Shown in pieces: positions 1-7,160 of a DNA stretch of 8,016 bases (the first letter of the stretch is position 1; the number at the start of each line of letters is the position of its first letter). Source of the DNA: Bacteroidota bacterium (GTDB taxonomy: Bacteria; Bacteroidota; Bacteroidia; Flavobacteriales_D; Crocinitomicaceae). The position numbers were made by a program, and so were the translations under genes. The DNA lies in contig JAJRQP010000010.1 of the NCBI GenBank assembly GCA_024280195.1, forward strand, positions 1-8,016. The letters are read 5' to 3'. The notes beneath the pieces are model-generated. The model was given only the letters and a program-made list of their open reading frames with translations, was not told the DNA's origin and searched no databases.

Positions 1-461
1 GTTTCAATTCTTAATTTATGAGCAATGTACCCGATACCAAGACTGGCATAAATGCCAGAGTTTTTATTTGGACTTAAAATAGGGAATATTTTCCCAACTC
101 TTGCGCCAACATTAAAACCTCTAGCAAGCACAGTGACAATTGCAATGTCTCCATTTGCATCTGTAATGTTTCCTTTCGAATCGATTAACTCGTCAAATAG
201 TCCAGTCGCTCTTATTTTATTCCCAAAAATAAAACTTCCTTCTATACCATAAATCCAGTTTTTACTTGTTTTGTAACCTGCAAAAATTCCAATATTGTTC
301 AAGAACCCAAAACGGGACTTCAAGTCTCCGTCCGTCCAATTAGCTCCGTAATTAATACTGACCCAAGGAGTAGCAAGAACTGTGTCGGAAGCGTTTCTTT
401 GGGCGTTCACTGATAGTGAGAGTAAACAACTGATTACGAGAATATAAAATGTAGTTTTCAT
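1..461 (-). CDS. Putative outer-membrane beta-barrel protein, 3' end cut off by the window edge
   Basis: The minus strand reads open from the ATG at 461-459 to the window edge, giving the first 153 residues with no stop. Residues 1-20 form a type I signal peptide: Lys2, a hydrophobic stretch FYILVISCLLSLS, and a VNA|Q cleavage site after Ala20, with the Gln at +1 that is frequent in Bacteroidota exports. A loose lipobox (VISC, Cys12) lies inside the hydrophobic core, so a lipoprotein is possible but less likely. The mature part is rich in Gly and aromatic residues in short alternating segments (about 33-41, 57-63, 69-80, 107-124, 136-146), as in beta-barrel strands joined by turns such as SKGNITDANGD. 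I infer an outer-membrane barrel; the specific role is unknown. The gene is divergent from the sugar operon and need not be functionally linked to it. A good TAnnTTTG element lies 31 bp upstream of the start and supports this start codon. Confidence 0.72.
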   Translation of the reverse strand, partial: MKTTFYILVISCLLSLSVNAQRNASDTVLATPWVSINYGANWTDGDLKSRFGFLNNIGIFAGYKTSKNWIYGIEGSFIFGNKIRATGLFDELIDSKGNITDANGDIAIVTVLARGFNVGARVGKIFPILSPNKNSGIYASLGIGYIAHKLRIE

Positions 462-491
462 AAATTATTCTAGGGCAAAATTTTAATACGT

Positions 492-499
492 CAAATTTA
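492..499 (-). promoter_or_regulatory. Candidate -7 element of a Bacteroidota promoter for the beta-barrel gene
   Basis: Read on the minus strand, these bases are TAAATTTG, an exact match to the Bacteroidota sigma-70 (SigABfr-type) -7 consensus TAnnTTTG. Transcription would start about 7 bases downstream, leaving a leader of roughly 24 nt before the ATG at 461. I could not find a convincing TTTG -33 element about 19-21 bp further upstream (only weak TTA/TTTA-like bases), which keeps the confidence moderate. Confidence 0.5.
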
Positions 500-661
500 C
501 TTATTCTATCTAACTTTAGAACGATAAATTGGCTGTGTTCAGTTAATAAACGTTAGAAAAACTATTTATTGCCTTTCAATCTATGCACAGGACCAGTTTT
601 TTACTTTGTGAAATCATGTAATAAAGCTGAAAAAAAACTAGTTTAAATACTTCCATTTTCT

Positions 662-669
662 TATCTTTA
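662..669 (+). promoter_or_regulatory. Weak candidate -7 element for the sugar-biosynthesis operon
   Basis: The bases TATCTTTA differ from the Bacteroidota TAnnTTTG consensus only at the last position and lie 34 bp before the ATG at 704, where a promoter for the first gene would be expected. No clear TTTG -33 element stands at the usual distance. The 242-bp region 462-703 has no same-strand gene upstream, so a plus-strand promoter must lie somewhere here if transcription starts at the aminotransferase gene; this is the best candidate I see. Confidence 0.25.
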
Positions 670-703
670 ACGCCTTGTTTAAAAACGTAATAAACATCAT
701 TCG

Positions 704-1837
704 ATGAAAGATATACAAATGGTCGACCTAAAGTCGCAATACCAAAAAATAAAACCTGCTGTTGATAAGGCGATTAATGAGGTGATAGAGTCTGCACAAT
801 TTATCAATGGACCTGAAGTGAAAGCATTTCAATCAGAAATGGAAGCTTATTTAGTAGTAAAGCATGTGATTCCTTGTGCCAATGGAACGGACGCTTTACA
901 AATAGCATTAATGGCGTTAGGTCTTAAGCCAGGAGATGAGGTGATAACAACATCTTTTACTTTCATTGCTACAGTTGAGGTCATTGCTTTGTTAGGACTG
1001 AAACCAATTTTTGTTGATGTTGATAAAGATACATTTTGCATTGATACGTCAAAAATTGAAGAGGCAATCACCAACAAGACCAAAGCAATTGTTCCAGTAC
1101 ATTTGTACGGACAAGCAGCAAACATGGAAGAAATTCTATCGGTTGCTAAAAAACACAACATTGCGGTAGTTGAAGACAACGCACAAGCAATTGGAAGTGA
1201 CTATCATTGCGCTGACGGAAATCAAAAAGCAGGAACATTGGGAGATGTTGGATGTACGTCATTTTTCCCTTCTAAGAACTTAGGTTGCTATGGAGATGGC
1301 GGAGCAATCTTCACGAACAACGACGAATTAGCGGCTAAAATGCGAATGATTGTCAATCATGGTCAGAGCAAAAGATATTATCACGATATGGTTGGAGTTA
1401 ATTCTCGATTGGATAGTATTCAAGCTGCAGTTTTGAGAATTAAATTAAGAGAATTAGATAATTACATTAACGCTAGAAGAAAGGTAGCGGATTATTACGA
1501 TAATTTCTTTGCACAGTTTGACGGAATTAAAACACCAGTTAGAGGAAGTCAATCGCGCCACGTTTTTCATCAGTATACATTAACATTGGAAGGGATAGAT
1601 AGAGACGCATTAAATCAATTTTTGGCAGAAAAAGGAATTCCATCAATGATTTATTACCCAGTACCAGCGCACAAGCAAAAAATGTTCAGTGCTTTTGGTT
1701 CTGCTGAAACACATTTACCTGTAACTGATTGGTTGGGAGAAAGAGTTCTTTCCTTGCCGATTCATACAGAGATGGAAGAAGAGCAATTGGCGCATATATG
1801 TAATGGTGTTGCAGATTTCATGAAGGTAAACGCTTAA
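704..1837 (+). CDS. wbpE: UDP-2-acetamido-2-deoxy-3-oxo-glucuronate aminotransferase (WbpE type, DegT/DnrJ/EryC1 family)
   Basis: This 377-residue protein is a full-length cytoplasmic PLP-dependent sugar aminotransferase. It should transfer an amino group from glutamate to C3 of UDP-3-keto-GlcNAcA, giving UDP-GlcNAc(3NH2)A. Family signs are the N-terminal MVDLKSQY segment, the phosphate-binding NGTDAL (60-65), SFTFIAT (84-90), VEDNAQA (156-162) with Asp158 facing the pyridine nitrogen, and FFPSKNLGCYGDGG (187-200) with Lys191 as the Schiff-base lysine. The family alone covers many keto-sugars; the WbpE call rests on the wbpB and wbpD partners downstream. In Pseudomonas and Bordetella pathways the 2-oxoglutarate made by this enzyme re-oxidises NADH on WbpB, so the two work as a couple. 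It is the first gene of the operon, 9 bp before ugd. Met6 (719) is an alternative start, but Met1 fits the usual family length. Confidence 0.88.
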   Translation: MKDIQMVDLKSQYQKIKPAVDKAINEVIESAQFINGPEVKAFQSEMEAYLVVKHVIPCANGTDALQIALMALGLKPGDEVITTSFTFIATVEVIALLGLKPIFVDVDKDTFCIDTSKIEEAITNKTKAIVPVHLYGQAANMEEILSVAKKHNIAVVEDNAQAIGSDYHCADGNQKAGTLGDVGCTSFFPSKNLGCYGDGGAIFTNNDELAAKMRMIVNHGQSKRYYHDMVGVNSRLDSIQAAVLRIKLRELDNYINARRKVADYYDNFFAQFDGIKTPVRGSQSRHVFHQYTLTLEGIDRDALNQFLAEKGIPSMIYYPVPAHKQKMFSAFGSAETHLPVTDWLGERVLSLPIHTEMEEEQLAHICNGVADFMKVNA

Positions 1838-1846
1838 TTATTCTCA

Positions 1847-3160
1847 ATGAAAAAAATTGCAGTTATCGGAACAGGATATGTCGGCTTAGTTACAGGAACA
1901 TGTTTCGCTGAGACAGGAAACCAAGTGATCTGTGTAGATATAAACGAAGAGAAAGTCGAGAGAATGCGTAACGGTGAGGTGCCAATTTATGAGCCTCATT
2001 TAGACACTGTCTTCGAACGAAATATTAAAGCAAATCGTATTTCTTTTACCACAAACTTAAAAGAAGCCATTGACTTTGCAGAGATTATTTTTCTTGCCTT
2101 ACCAACTCCTCCGGGAGAAGATGGTTCTGCTGATTTAAGCTACGTTTTGGGTGTAGCAGAAGATTTAGGAAAAATGATGACGGAGTACAAAGTCATTGTT
2201 GATAAATCTACGGTACCTGTAGGAACTGCTGAAAAAGTCGAAGCGAAAATTAAAGAGAATGCGAAAGTTGATTTTGCAGTAGTCTCTAATCCAGAATTTC
2301 TAAGAGAAGGTTTTGCAATAGATGATTTCCTAAATCCTGACAGAGTAGTTGTTGGAACTTCAGATGAACGAGCAGTTCAAATAATGACAGAATTATACAA
2401 GCCTTTCATTCGCGATGGACACCCTTTGATTGTTATGGATGAGAAGTCTGCAGAATTGACAAAGTATGCGGCAAATTCTTTTTTAGCAACCAAGATTACA
2501 TTTATGAATGAGATTGCAAATTTTTGCGAACTTGTTGGTGCAGATGTAGATAAAGTGAGAGAAGGTATCGGTTCAGATTCTAGAATTGGACATAAATTTC
2601 TCTATCCAGGAATTGGATTTGGAGGAAGTTGTTTTCCAAAAGATGTGAGTGCTTTGTTGAAGAGTGGAGCAGATGCTGGGTACAAATTTGAAATTATTCA
2701 AAGTGTTTTGGATGTGAACGAGAATCAAAAACTTGTTTTAGTGGAGAAAGTCAAGAATTATTTTGGCGATTTAACTGGAATGCAATTCGCACTATGGGGA
2801 CTTGCATTCAAACCAGATACAGATGATATTAGAGAAGCATCGGCGCTATATATGATTAATGCATTGGTGGCAGCGGGAGCAAAAGTCATTGCTTTTGATC
2901 CTGAAGCGATGAGCAACGTAAAAGAAATTGTTGGTGATGCAGTGACTTTTGTTGAGAATCAATACGATGCACTAGAAAATAGTGATGCGTTATTGATTGC
3001 GACAGAATGGAAGGCATTTAGAAATCCTGATTTTGATAAAGTGAAGTCCTTATTGAAAGAACCAATCATTTTTGATGGAAGAAATATTTATGAATTGGAA
3101 GAAATGAAATCAAGAGGATTTTATTATAATTCTATTGGTCGTAAAACAGTATTAAGTTAA
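1847..3160 (+). CDS. ugd: UDP-glucose 6-dehydrogenase
   Basis: This 437-residue enzyme oxidises UDP-glucose to UDP-glucuronate with two NAD+. An N-terminal Rossmann fold starts with GTGYVG (8-13) and has the acidic Asp31 after the second strand. VDKSTVPVGT (118-127), NPEFLREG (148-155) and LTKYAAN (204-210, catalytic Lys206) follow. The nucleophile is Cys262 in GFGGSCFPKD (257-266). The C-terminal UDP-binding domain carries WGLAFKPDTDDIREA (317-331). Length and motif order are normal for the Ugd family, and the GGSCFPKD form separates it from the HexNAc dehydrogenase at 5856, which has GGHCIGVDPYYL. It starts 9 bp after the aminotransferase and ends 1 bp before the UDP-glucuronate decarboxylase gene, which uses its product. 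UDP-glucuronate could also feed a glycosyltransferase directly. Confidence 0.95.
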   Translation: MKKIAVIGTGYVGLVTGTCFAETGNQVICVDINEEKVERMRNGEVPIYEPHLDTVFERNIKANRISFTTNLKEAIDFAEIIFLALPTPPGEDGSADLSYVLGVAEDLGKMMTEYKVIVDKSTVPVGTAEKVEAKIKENAKVDFAVVSNPEFLREGFAIDDFLNPDRVVVGTSDERAVQIMTELYKPFIRDGHPLIVMDEKSAELTKYAANSFLATKITFMNEIANFCELVGADVDKVREGIGSDSRIGHKFLYPGIGFGGSCFPKDVSALLKSGADAGYKFEIIQSVLDVNENQKLVLVEKVKNYFGDLTGMQFALWGLAFKPDTDDIREASALYMINALVAAGAKVIAFDPEAMSNVKEIVGDAVTFVENQYDALENSDALLIATEWKAFRNPDFDKVKSLLKEPIIFDGRNIYELEEMKSRGFYYNSIGRKTVLS

Positions 3161-3161
3161 G

Positions 3162-4157
3162 ATGGCAGAAAGAAAAAAGATATTAATTACTGGAGCAGCT
3201 GGATTTTTAGGTTCTCATTTGTGTGACTTTTTCATTGCAAAAGATTATCATGTTATCGCAATGGATAATCTAATTACAGGTCGTATCGAAAATATAGAAC
3301 ATCTTTTTCCTTTGGAGAATTTTGAGTTTTGCAACCATGATGTGACTAAGTTTATTCATGTGCCTGGAAAGTTAGATTACATTTTGCATTTTGCTTCTCC
3401 AGCAAGTCCAATTGATTATTTAAAAATTCCAATTCAGACTCTAAAAGTAGGTTCTTTGGGTATTCATAATTGCCTCGGTTTAGCAAAGGCAAAGAACGCA
3501 AGGGTGTTAATTGCCTCAACTTCAGAAGTCTATGGAGACCCCGAAGTACACCCTCAAACGGAAGATTATTGGGGGCATGTTAATCCTGTTGGCCCTCGTG
3601 GTGTGTACGATGAAGCAAAACGTTTTCAAGAAGCAATTACAATGGCATATCACACCTTTCATAAGGTGGAGACAAGAATTGTGAGAATTTTTAATACATA
3701 CGGACCTCGAATGCGACTGAATGATGGACGTGTTTTACCTGCGTTTATTGGTCAAGCGTTACGAGGAGAAGACTTAACAATTTTCGGCGACGGTTCGCAA
3801 ACACGTTCTTTCTGTTATGTTGATGATTTAGTAGAAGGAATCTATCGTTTATTGCAAAGTGATTGTAGCGATCCTGTGAATGTTGGTAATCCTTCGGAAA
3901 TTAGCATAGCAGATTTTGCGCAAGAAATAATCGAGTTGACTGGAACAGACCAAAAAGTAATCTTTAAAGGATTGCCAACGGATGATCCTAAGCAACGACA
4001 ACCAGATATTACCAAGGCAAGAGCAATTTTAAATTGGGAACCAAAAATTGATAGAGCAGAAGGTTTAAAAAGAACCTACGAATATTTTAAAAACTTACCA
4101 GAGGAAGAATGGACGGCAACGGCTCATTATAACTTTGAAAAATACATCGTTAGATAA
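3162..4157 (+). CDS. uxs: UDP-glucuronate decarboxylase (UDP-xylose synthase)
   Basis: This 331-residue extended SDR enzyme converts UDP-glucuronate to UDP-xylose and CO2 through a 4-keto intermediate, with bound NAD. The dinucleotide motif GAAGFLG is at 11-17. The UXS signature ASTSEVYGDP (118-127) contains the catalytic Thr120 and Glu122, followed by Tyr149 and Lys153 in YDEAKR. TRSFCYVDDL (214-223) and DDPKQRQPDI (274-283) carry the C-terminal substrate-binding arginines typical of this subgroup, which distinguishes it from 4-epimerases and from RmlB. The last 20 or so residues (LPEEEWTATAHYNFEKYIVR) extend slightly past the usual core. ugd lies 1 bp upstream, so substrate supply and use are coupled; the stop codon shares its last base with the next start (TAATG). 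The product is a pentose donor for the surface glycan, presumably xylose; a further epimerase could make another pentose. Confidence 0.92.
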   Translation: MAERKKILITGAAGFLGSHLCDFFIAKDYHVIAMDNLITGRIENIEHLFPLENFEFCNHDVTKFIHVPGKLDYILHFASPASPIDYLKIPIQTLKVGSLGIHNCLGLAKAKNARVLIASTSEVYGDPEVHPQTEDYWGHVNPVGPRGVYDEAKRFQEAITMAYHTFHKVETRIVRIFNTYGPRMRLNDGRVLPAFIGQALRGEDLTIFGDGSQTRSFCYVDDLVEGIYRLLQSDCSDPVNVGNPSEISIADFAQEIIELTGTDQKVIFKGLPTDDPKQRQPDITKARAILNWEPKIDRAEGLKRTYEYFKNLPEEEWTATAHYNFEKYIVR

Positions 4158-4732
4158 TGAATTATTTTGCACACGAAACAGCAGTCATTGACGAAGGATG
4201 TCAAATTGGCGAAGGAACAAAAATCTGGCATTTTTCTCACATCATGCCTAATTGTACGATTGGCGAAAAATGCAACATTGGTCAAAATGTAGTTGTTTCT
4301 CCAGATGTTATTCTGGGTAAGAATGTGAAAATTCAAAACAATGTATCCTTGTACACCGGTGTGATTTGTGAAGATGACGTTTTTCTTGGTCCATCTATGG
4401 TTTTTACCAATGTGATGAATCCTCGAAGCGCAGTTATTCGCAAAGATGAGTATTTAAAAACGATTGTGAAGAAAGGAGCTAGCATTGGGGCAAATGCAAC
4501 CATTGTTTGTGGACACGATATTGGTCGTTTTGCATTTATTGGTGCAGGTGCAGTGGTAACCAAAACAGTTCCAAACTATGCACTCGTTGTTGGTAACCCT
4601 GCAAGACAAATAGGTTGGATGAGTGAGTTTGGAATGCGTTTAAATTTCGATGCTTCTGGAATGGCAACTTGCTCAGAAAGTAACGAGAAGTATAAATTAG
4701 AGAATAAAGAAGTAGTGAAAGTAAATGAATGA
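4157..4732 (+). CDS. wbpD: UDP-2-acetamido-3-amino-2,3-dideoxy-glucuronate N-acetyltransferase (WbpD type)
   Basis: This 191-residue left-handed beta-helix (hexapeptide repeat) enzyme should acetylate the C3 amino group of UDP-GlcNAc(3NH2)A with acetyl-CoA, giving UDP-GlcNAc(3NAc)A. Imperfect hexapeptide turns run from about residue 6 to 148 (for example CQIGEG, CTIGEK, CNIGQN, VILGKN). The WbpD subgroup segments KIQNNVSLY (58-66), FLGPSMVFTNVMNPRS (76-91), VKKGASIGANATIVCG (104-119), FIGAGAVV (127-134), VGNPARQIGWMSEFG (145-159) are all present, and length matches the Pseudomonas and Bordetella enzymes. It is translationally coupled to the upstream gene by the TAATG overlap. It is separated from its pathway partner wbpE by ugd and the decarboxylase gene. 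The tail after residue 168 (ATCSESNEKYKLEN) is common in this subgroup and keeps only one Cys. Its stop codon lies inside the inverted repeat that fills the next gap. Confidence 0.9.
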   Translation: MNYFAHETAVIDEGCQIGEGTKIWHFSHIMPNCTIGEKCNIGQNVVVSPDVILGKNVKIQNNVSLYTGVICEDDVFLGPSMVFTNVMNPRSAVIRKDEYLKTIVKKGASIGANATIVCGHDIGRFAFIGAGAVVTKTVPNYALVVGNPARQIGWMSEFGMRLNFDASGMATCSESNEKYKLENKEVVKVNE

Positions 4733-4815
4733 TTGAAGGAAACAATGATTTAATGTTTTAATAGGAGGCAGCAAGTATAACCTTCAATGACCATTCCTTG
4801 AATCATTAAACATTA
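4728..4815. repeat. Intergenic cluster of inverted repeats with two competing stems
   Basis: The gap between wbpD and wbpB is built of divergent copies of a unit close to AATGATTGAAGG: plus-strand copies at 4728-4739 and 4744-4755 (AATGATTTAATG), minus-strand copies at 4781-4795 (with a 3-base insertion) and 4796-4807 (AATGATTCAAGG). Two long stems are possible and exclude each other. Bases 4728-4741 pair with 4794-4807 in 13 of 14 positions around a 52-nt loop. Bases 4727-4739 pair with 4781-4796 in 13 positions with a 3-nt bulge around a 41-nt loop. A smaller pair joins TAATGTTT (4751-4758) to AAACATTA (4808-4815). The wbpD stop codon (4730-4732) lies in the first arm. There is no U-tract, so this does not look like a simple terminator. 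It may be a dispersed intergenic repeat, an mRNA processing or stability element, or chance in AT-rich DNA. Confidence 0.5.
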
Positions 4816-4840
4816 CTACCTTCTAACAAGAATAATAATT

Positions 4841-5875
4841 ATGACTGAAAATCAAAAAGTAAAATTTGCCGTTATCGGAGCAGGTCACATTGGTAAACGC
4901 CATGCAACAATGGTTCATCGAGATGAAGAAAGTGAGCTAGTTGCAATGATTGACATTCGAACAAAAGAAGAATGTGGAGCACAAGATTTTGATGTGCCTT
5001 TCTTTACTTCAATTGAAGAATTGATTGACTCAGGAGTAGAATTCGATGTGTTAAATGTATGCACACCAAATGGATTGCACGCGGAACAAAGCATCAAAGG
5101 ATTGTCTGCAGGGAAACACGTGGTTTGTGAAAAACCAATGGGCCTTTCTAAAGATAATTGCGAGAAGGTGATTTTTAAATCATTGCAAATGTCGAAGAAT
5201 GTGTTCTGCGTGATGCAAAATAGATATTCTCCACCTTCAGAATGGATAAAATCTGTTGTTGATAGAGAATTGCTAGGTGACATTTTTATGGTGCAATTAA
5301 ATTGTTATTGGAATCGTGATGATAGATATTACAAGAAAGGAGGATGGAAAGGGACACCTGATTTAGACGGAGGAACTTTGTTTACACAGTTTTCTCACTT
5401 CATTGATATTATGTACTGGCTGTTTGGAGATATTGATAATATTTCCGGGAAATTTGCCGATTTTACGCACCAAGATTCTACGGCTTTTGAAGATTCAGGA
5501 TTCGTTAACTTCGATTTTATCAACGGAGGAATGGGATGTTTGAATTATTCTACGGCAGTTGCCAATCAGAATTTAGAATCATCATTGACGATTATTGGAA
5601 GCAAAGGAAGTGTGAAGATTGGAGGGCAATACATGAATGAAGTGGAGGTTTGCAACATTCAAGATTATGAAATGCCAGAATTAGAACCTTCAAACCCAGC
5701 AAACGATTACGGACCGTATAAAGGTTCAGCTGCAAATCATAATTACGTGATTAAAAACGTGATTGACACATTAAAAGGAAGAACAACGGCAACCACAAAC
5801 GCTTTAGAGGGTCTTAAGGTTGTTGAAATTATTGAAAGAATATATAAAGTAAGAAATGAGCAACTCGATTTATAA
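4841..5875 (+). CDS. wbpB: UDP-N-acetylglucosaminuronate 3-dehydrogenase (WbpB/WlbA type, Gfo/Idh/MocA family)
   Basis: This 344-residue cytoplasmic oxidoreductase should oxidise C3 of UDP-GlcNAcA to the 3-keto sugar that WbpE then aminates. The N-terminal Rossmann domain has VIGAGHIGKRH (11-21), followed by NVCTPNGLHAE (72-82) and the family hallmark CEKPM (96-100) with catalytic Lys98. The C-terminal alpha/beta domain carries GGTLFTQFSHFIDIMYW (177-193), where His187 is the expected second catalytic residue. Family-wide knowledge gives Gfo/Idh/MocA; the WbpB call comes from these segments plus the neighbouring wbpA, wbpD and wbpE. Characterised homologues keep NAD(H) tightly bound and regenerate NAD+ with 2-oxoglutarate. 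The ATG at 4841 follows an A-rich leader without a Shine-Dalgarno site. The 3' end overlaps the next gene by 20 bp, so the two are probably co-translated. Confidence 0.88.
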   Translation: MTENQKVKFAVIGAGHIGKRHATMVHRDEESELVAMIDIRTKEECGAQDFDVPFFTSIEELIDSGVEFDVLNVCTPNGLHAEQSIKGLSAGKHVVCEKPMGLSKDNCEKVIFKSLQMSKNVFCVMQNRYSPPSEWIKSVVDRELLGDIFMVQLNCYWNRDDRYYKKGGWKGTPDLDGGTLFTQFSHFIDIMYWLFGDIDNISGKFADFTHQDSTAFEDSGFVNFDFINGGMGCLNYSTAVANQNLESSLTIIGSKGSVKIGGQYMNEVEVCNIQDYEMPELEPSNPANDYGPYKGSAANHNYVIKNVIDTLKGRTTATTNALEGLKVVEIIERIYKVRNEQLDL

Positions 5876-7160
5876 TAGATTAGTCAACAAAGAAGCTAAG
5901 TTAGCTGTTGTTGGATTAGGTTACGTTGGTTTACCAATTGCCTTAGAATTTGCAAAGAAAATTTCTGTCGTTGGTTTTGATATCAACGAAGAACGTGTGG
6001 AAATGATGCGAAATCATGAAGATCCAAGCAAAGAATTGGAAGCTTCTGATTTTGAAAATAGCGATATTTCGTTTACTGCAAATGTAGATGATATGAAGGA
6101 TGTAAATTTCTTTGTTGTTGCTGTTCCAACACCAATTGATGATGCAAACCTCCCAAACCTTGGCCCTTTGTTAGGAGCAAGTAAAACAGTTGGAAAGGTA
6201 TTGAAGAAAGGCGATTATGTGGTCTTTGAATCAACAGTTTATCCTGGTTGTACGGAAGAAGATTGTATTCCTGTACTAGAAGAAGCTTCTGGATTGAGTT
6301 TTCCCGAAGACTTTAAGGTAGGTTATTCTCCAGAAAGAATAAATCCGGGAGACAAAGAGCATACTTTGCAAAATGTAATCAAGGTTGTTTCTGGTTGCGA
6401 TGAAGATTCACTAGATAACATTGCAAAAACATACGAATTAGTTGTTGGTGCAGGAGTCCATCGTGCTGCATCTATCAAGGTTGCAGAAGCAGCAAAAATA
6501 ATTGAGAACACACAACGTGACGTCAATATTGCATTGATTAACGAATTGTCAATCATTTTTAACAAGCTAGGAATCAATACGTTTGATGTGCTTGAGGCTG
6601 CTGGTACTAAATGGAATTTCTTGAAATTCTCACCAGGTCTAGTTGGAGGTCATTGTATTGGTGTCGATCCTTATTATTTAACACACAAAGCACAACAAGC
6701 AGGTTATCATTCTAAAGTAATCACAAGTGGTCGTTACGTAAATGACTCGATGGGATTCTATATCGGAAAACAAACCGTAAAGAAAATTTTAGCAACAGGA
6801 AAGCACATTCAAGATGCGAAAGTATTGGTAATGGGGGCGACCTTCAAAGAAGATGTGAGTGATATTAGAAATTCTAAAGTGATAAACATTATTTCAGAAT
6901 TAAAGTCCTTTCAAGTTCAGGTTGACTTAGTCGATCCACATGCTTCTTCGTTAGAAATGCTGAGTGAATATGGAATTGGATTAGTCGATTCTCCTGCAAA
7001 TGATTACGATGCAATTATTGTTGCCGTAAACCACAAGGAATACAAAGAAATGACAGAAGATCAATTTCGAGCAATGATGAAAGACGATAAAGGAATCTTT
7101 GTTGATGTAAAAGGAATTTTTAGAAACAAGATTAAGACTTTGGAGTATTGGAGTCTTTAA
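5856..7160 (+). CDS. wbpA: UDP-N-acetylhexosamine 6-dehydrogenase (WbpA role; TviB/WbpO-like sequence type)
   Basis: This 434-residue enzyme oxidises C6 of a UDP-HexNAc, most likely UDP-GlcNAc to UDP-GlcNAcA, the first step of the 2,3-diacetamido uronic acid route. Motifs are VVGLGYVGLPIA (18-29) for NAD binding, FESTVYPGCTEE (124-135), YSPERINPGD (157-166), AEAAKIIENTQRDVNIALINE (210-230) with Lys214, and the nucleophile Cys267 in GLVGGHCIGVDPYYLTHKAQ (261-280); the C-terminal UDP-binding domain has MGATFKEDVSDIRNSK (326-341). The Cys region resembles the TviB/VipA, CapL and WbpO group more than classical WbpA, so UDP-GalNAc use cannot be excluded from sequence; adjacency to wbpB argues for UDP-GlcNAc. 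The start codon lies inside the end of wbpB (20-bp overlap), which fits a normal N-terminus for this group (SIYNRLVNKEAKLAVVG). Length is typical. It is a distant paralogue of ugd at 1847. Confidence 0.88.
   Translation: MSNSIYNRLVNKEAKLAVVGLGYVGLPIALEFAKKISVVGFDINEERVEMMRNHEDPSKELEASDFENSDISFTANVDDMKDVNFFVVAVPTPIDDANLPNLGPLLGASKTVGKVLKKGDYVVFESTVYPGCTEEDCIPVLEEASGLSFPEDFKVGYSPERINPGDKEHTLQNVIKVVSGCDEDSLDNIAKTYELVVGAGVHRAASIKVAEAAKIIENTQRDVNIALINELSIIFNKLGINTFDVLEAAGTKWNFLKFSPGLVGGHCIGVDPYYLTHKAQQAGYHSKVITSGRYVNDSMGFYIGKQTVKKILATGKHIQDAKVLVMGATFKEDVSDIRNSKVINIISELKSFQVQVDLVDPHASSLEMLSEYGIGLVDSPANDYDAIIVAVNHKEYKEMTEDQFRAMMKDDKGIFVDVKGIFRNKIKTLEYWSL

Noticed and set aside
52..252. Plus-strand open frame of 66 codons near the left edge
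   Set aside because: It is antisense to the minus-strand signal-peptide protein (1-461), whose composition, signal peptide and promoter are far more convincing; the plus frame has no recognisable domain.
847..1179. Minus-strand open frame of 110 codons inside the aminotransferase gene
   Set aside because: It lies opposite conserved PLP-enzyme sequence and has Cys/Met/Ser-rich shadow composition with no family resemblance.
4127..4745. Three minus-strand open frames (4127-4336, 4333-4563, 4536-4745) opposite wbpD
   Set aside because: All are antisense to a full-length, well-recognised acetyltransferase and look like shadows of hexapeptide-repeat coding sequence.
4763..4789. AGGAGG (4763-4768) followed by a short frame starting at the ATG at 4787
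   Set aside because: The frame is only four codons (M-T-I-P-stop), the spacing of 18 nt is too long, and Bacteroidota rarely use Shine-Dalgarno sites. The AGGAGG appears to be part of a decayed repeat copy.
4915..6577. Minus-strand open frames at 4915-5283 and 6323-6577
   Set aside because: They lie opposite the conserved cores of WbpB and the HexNAc dehydrogenase and show no independent coding features.
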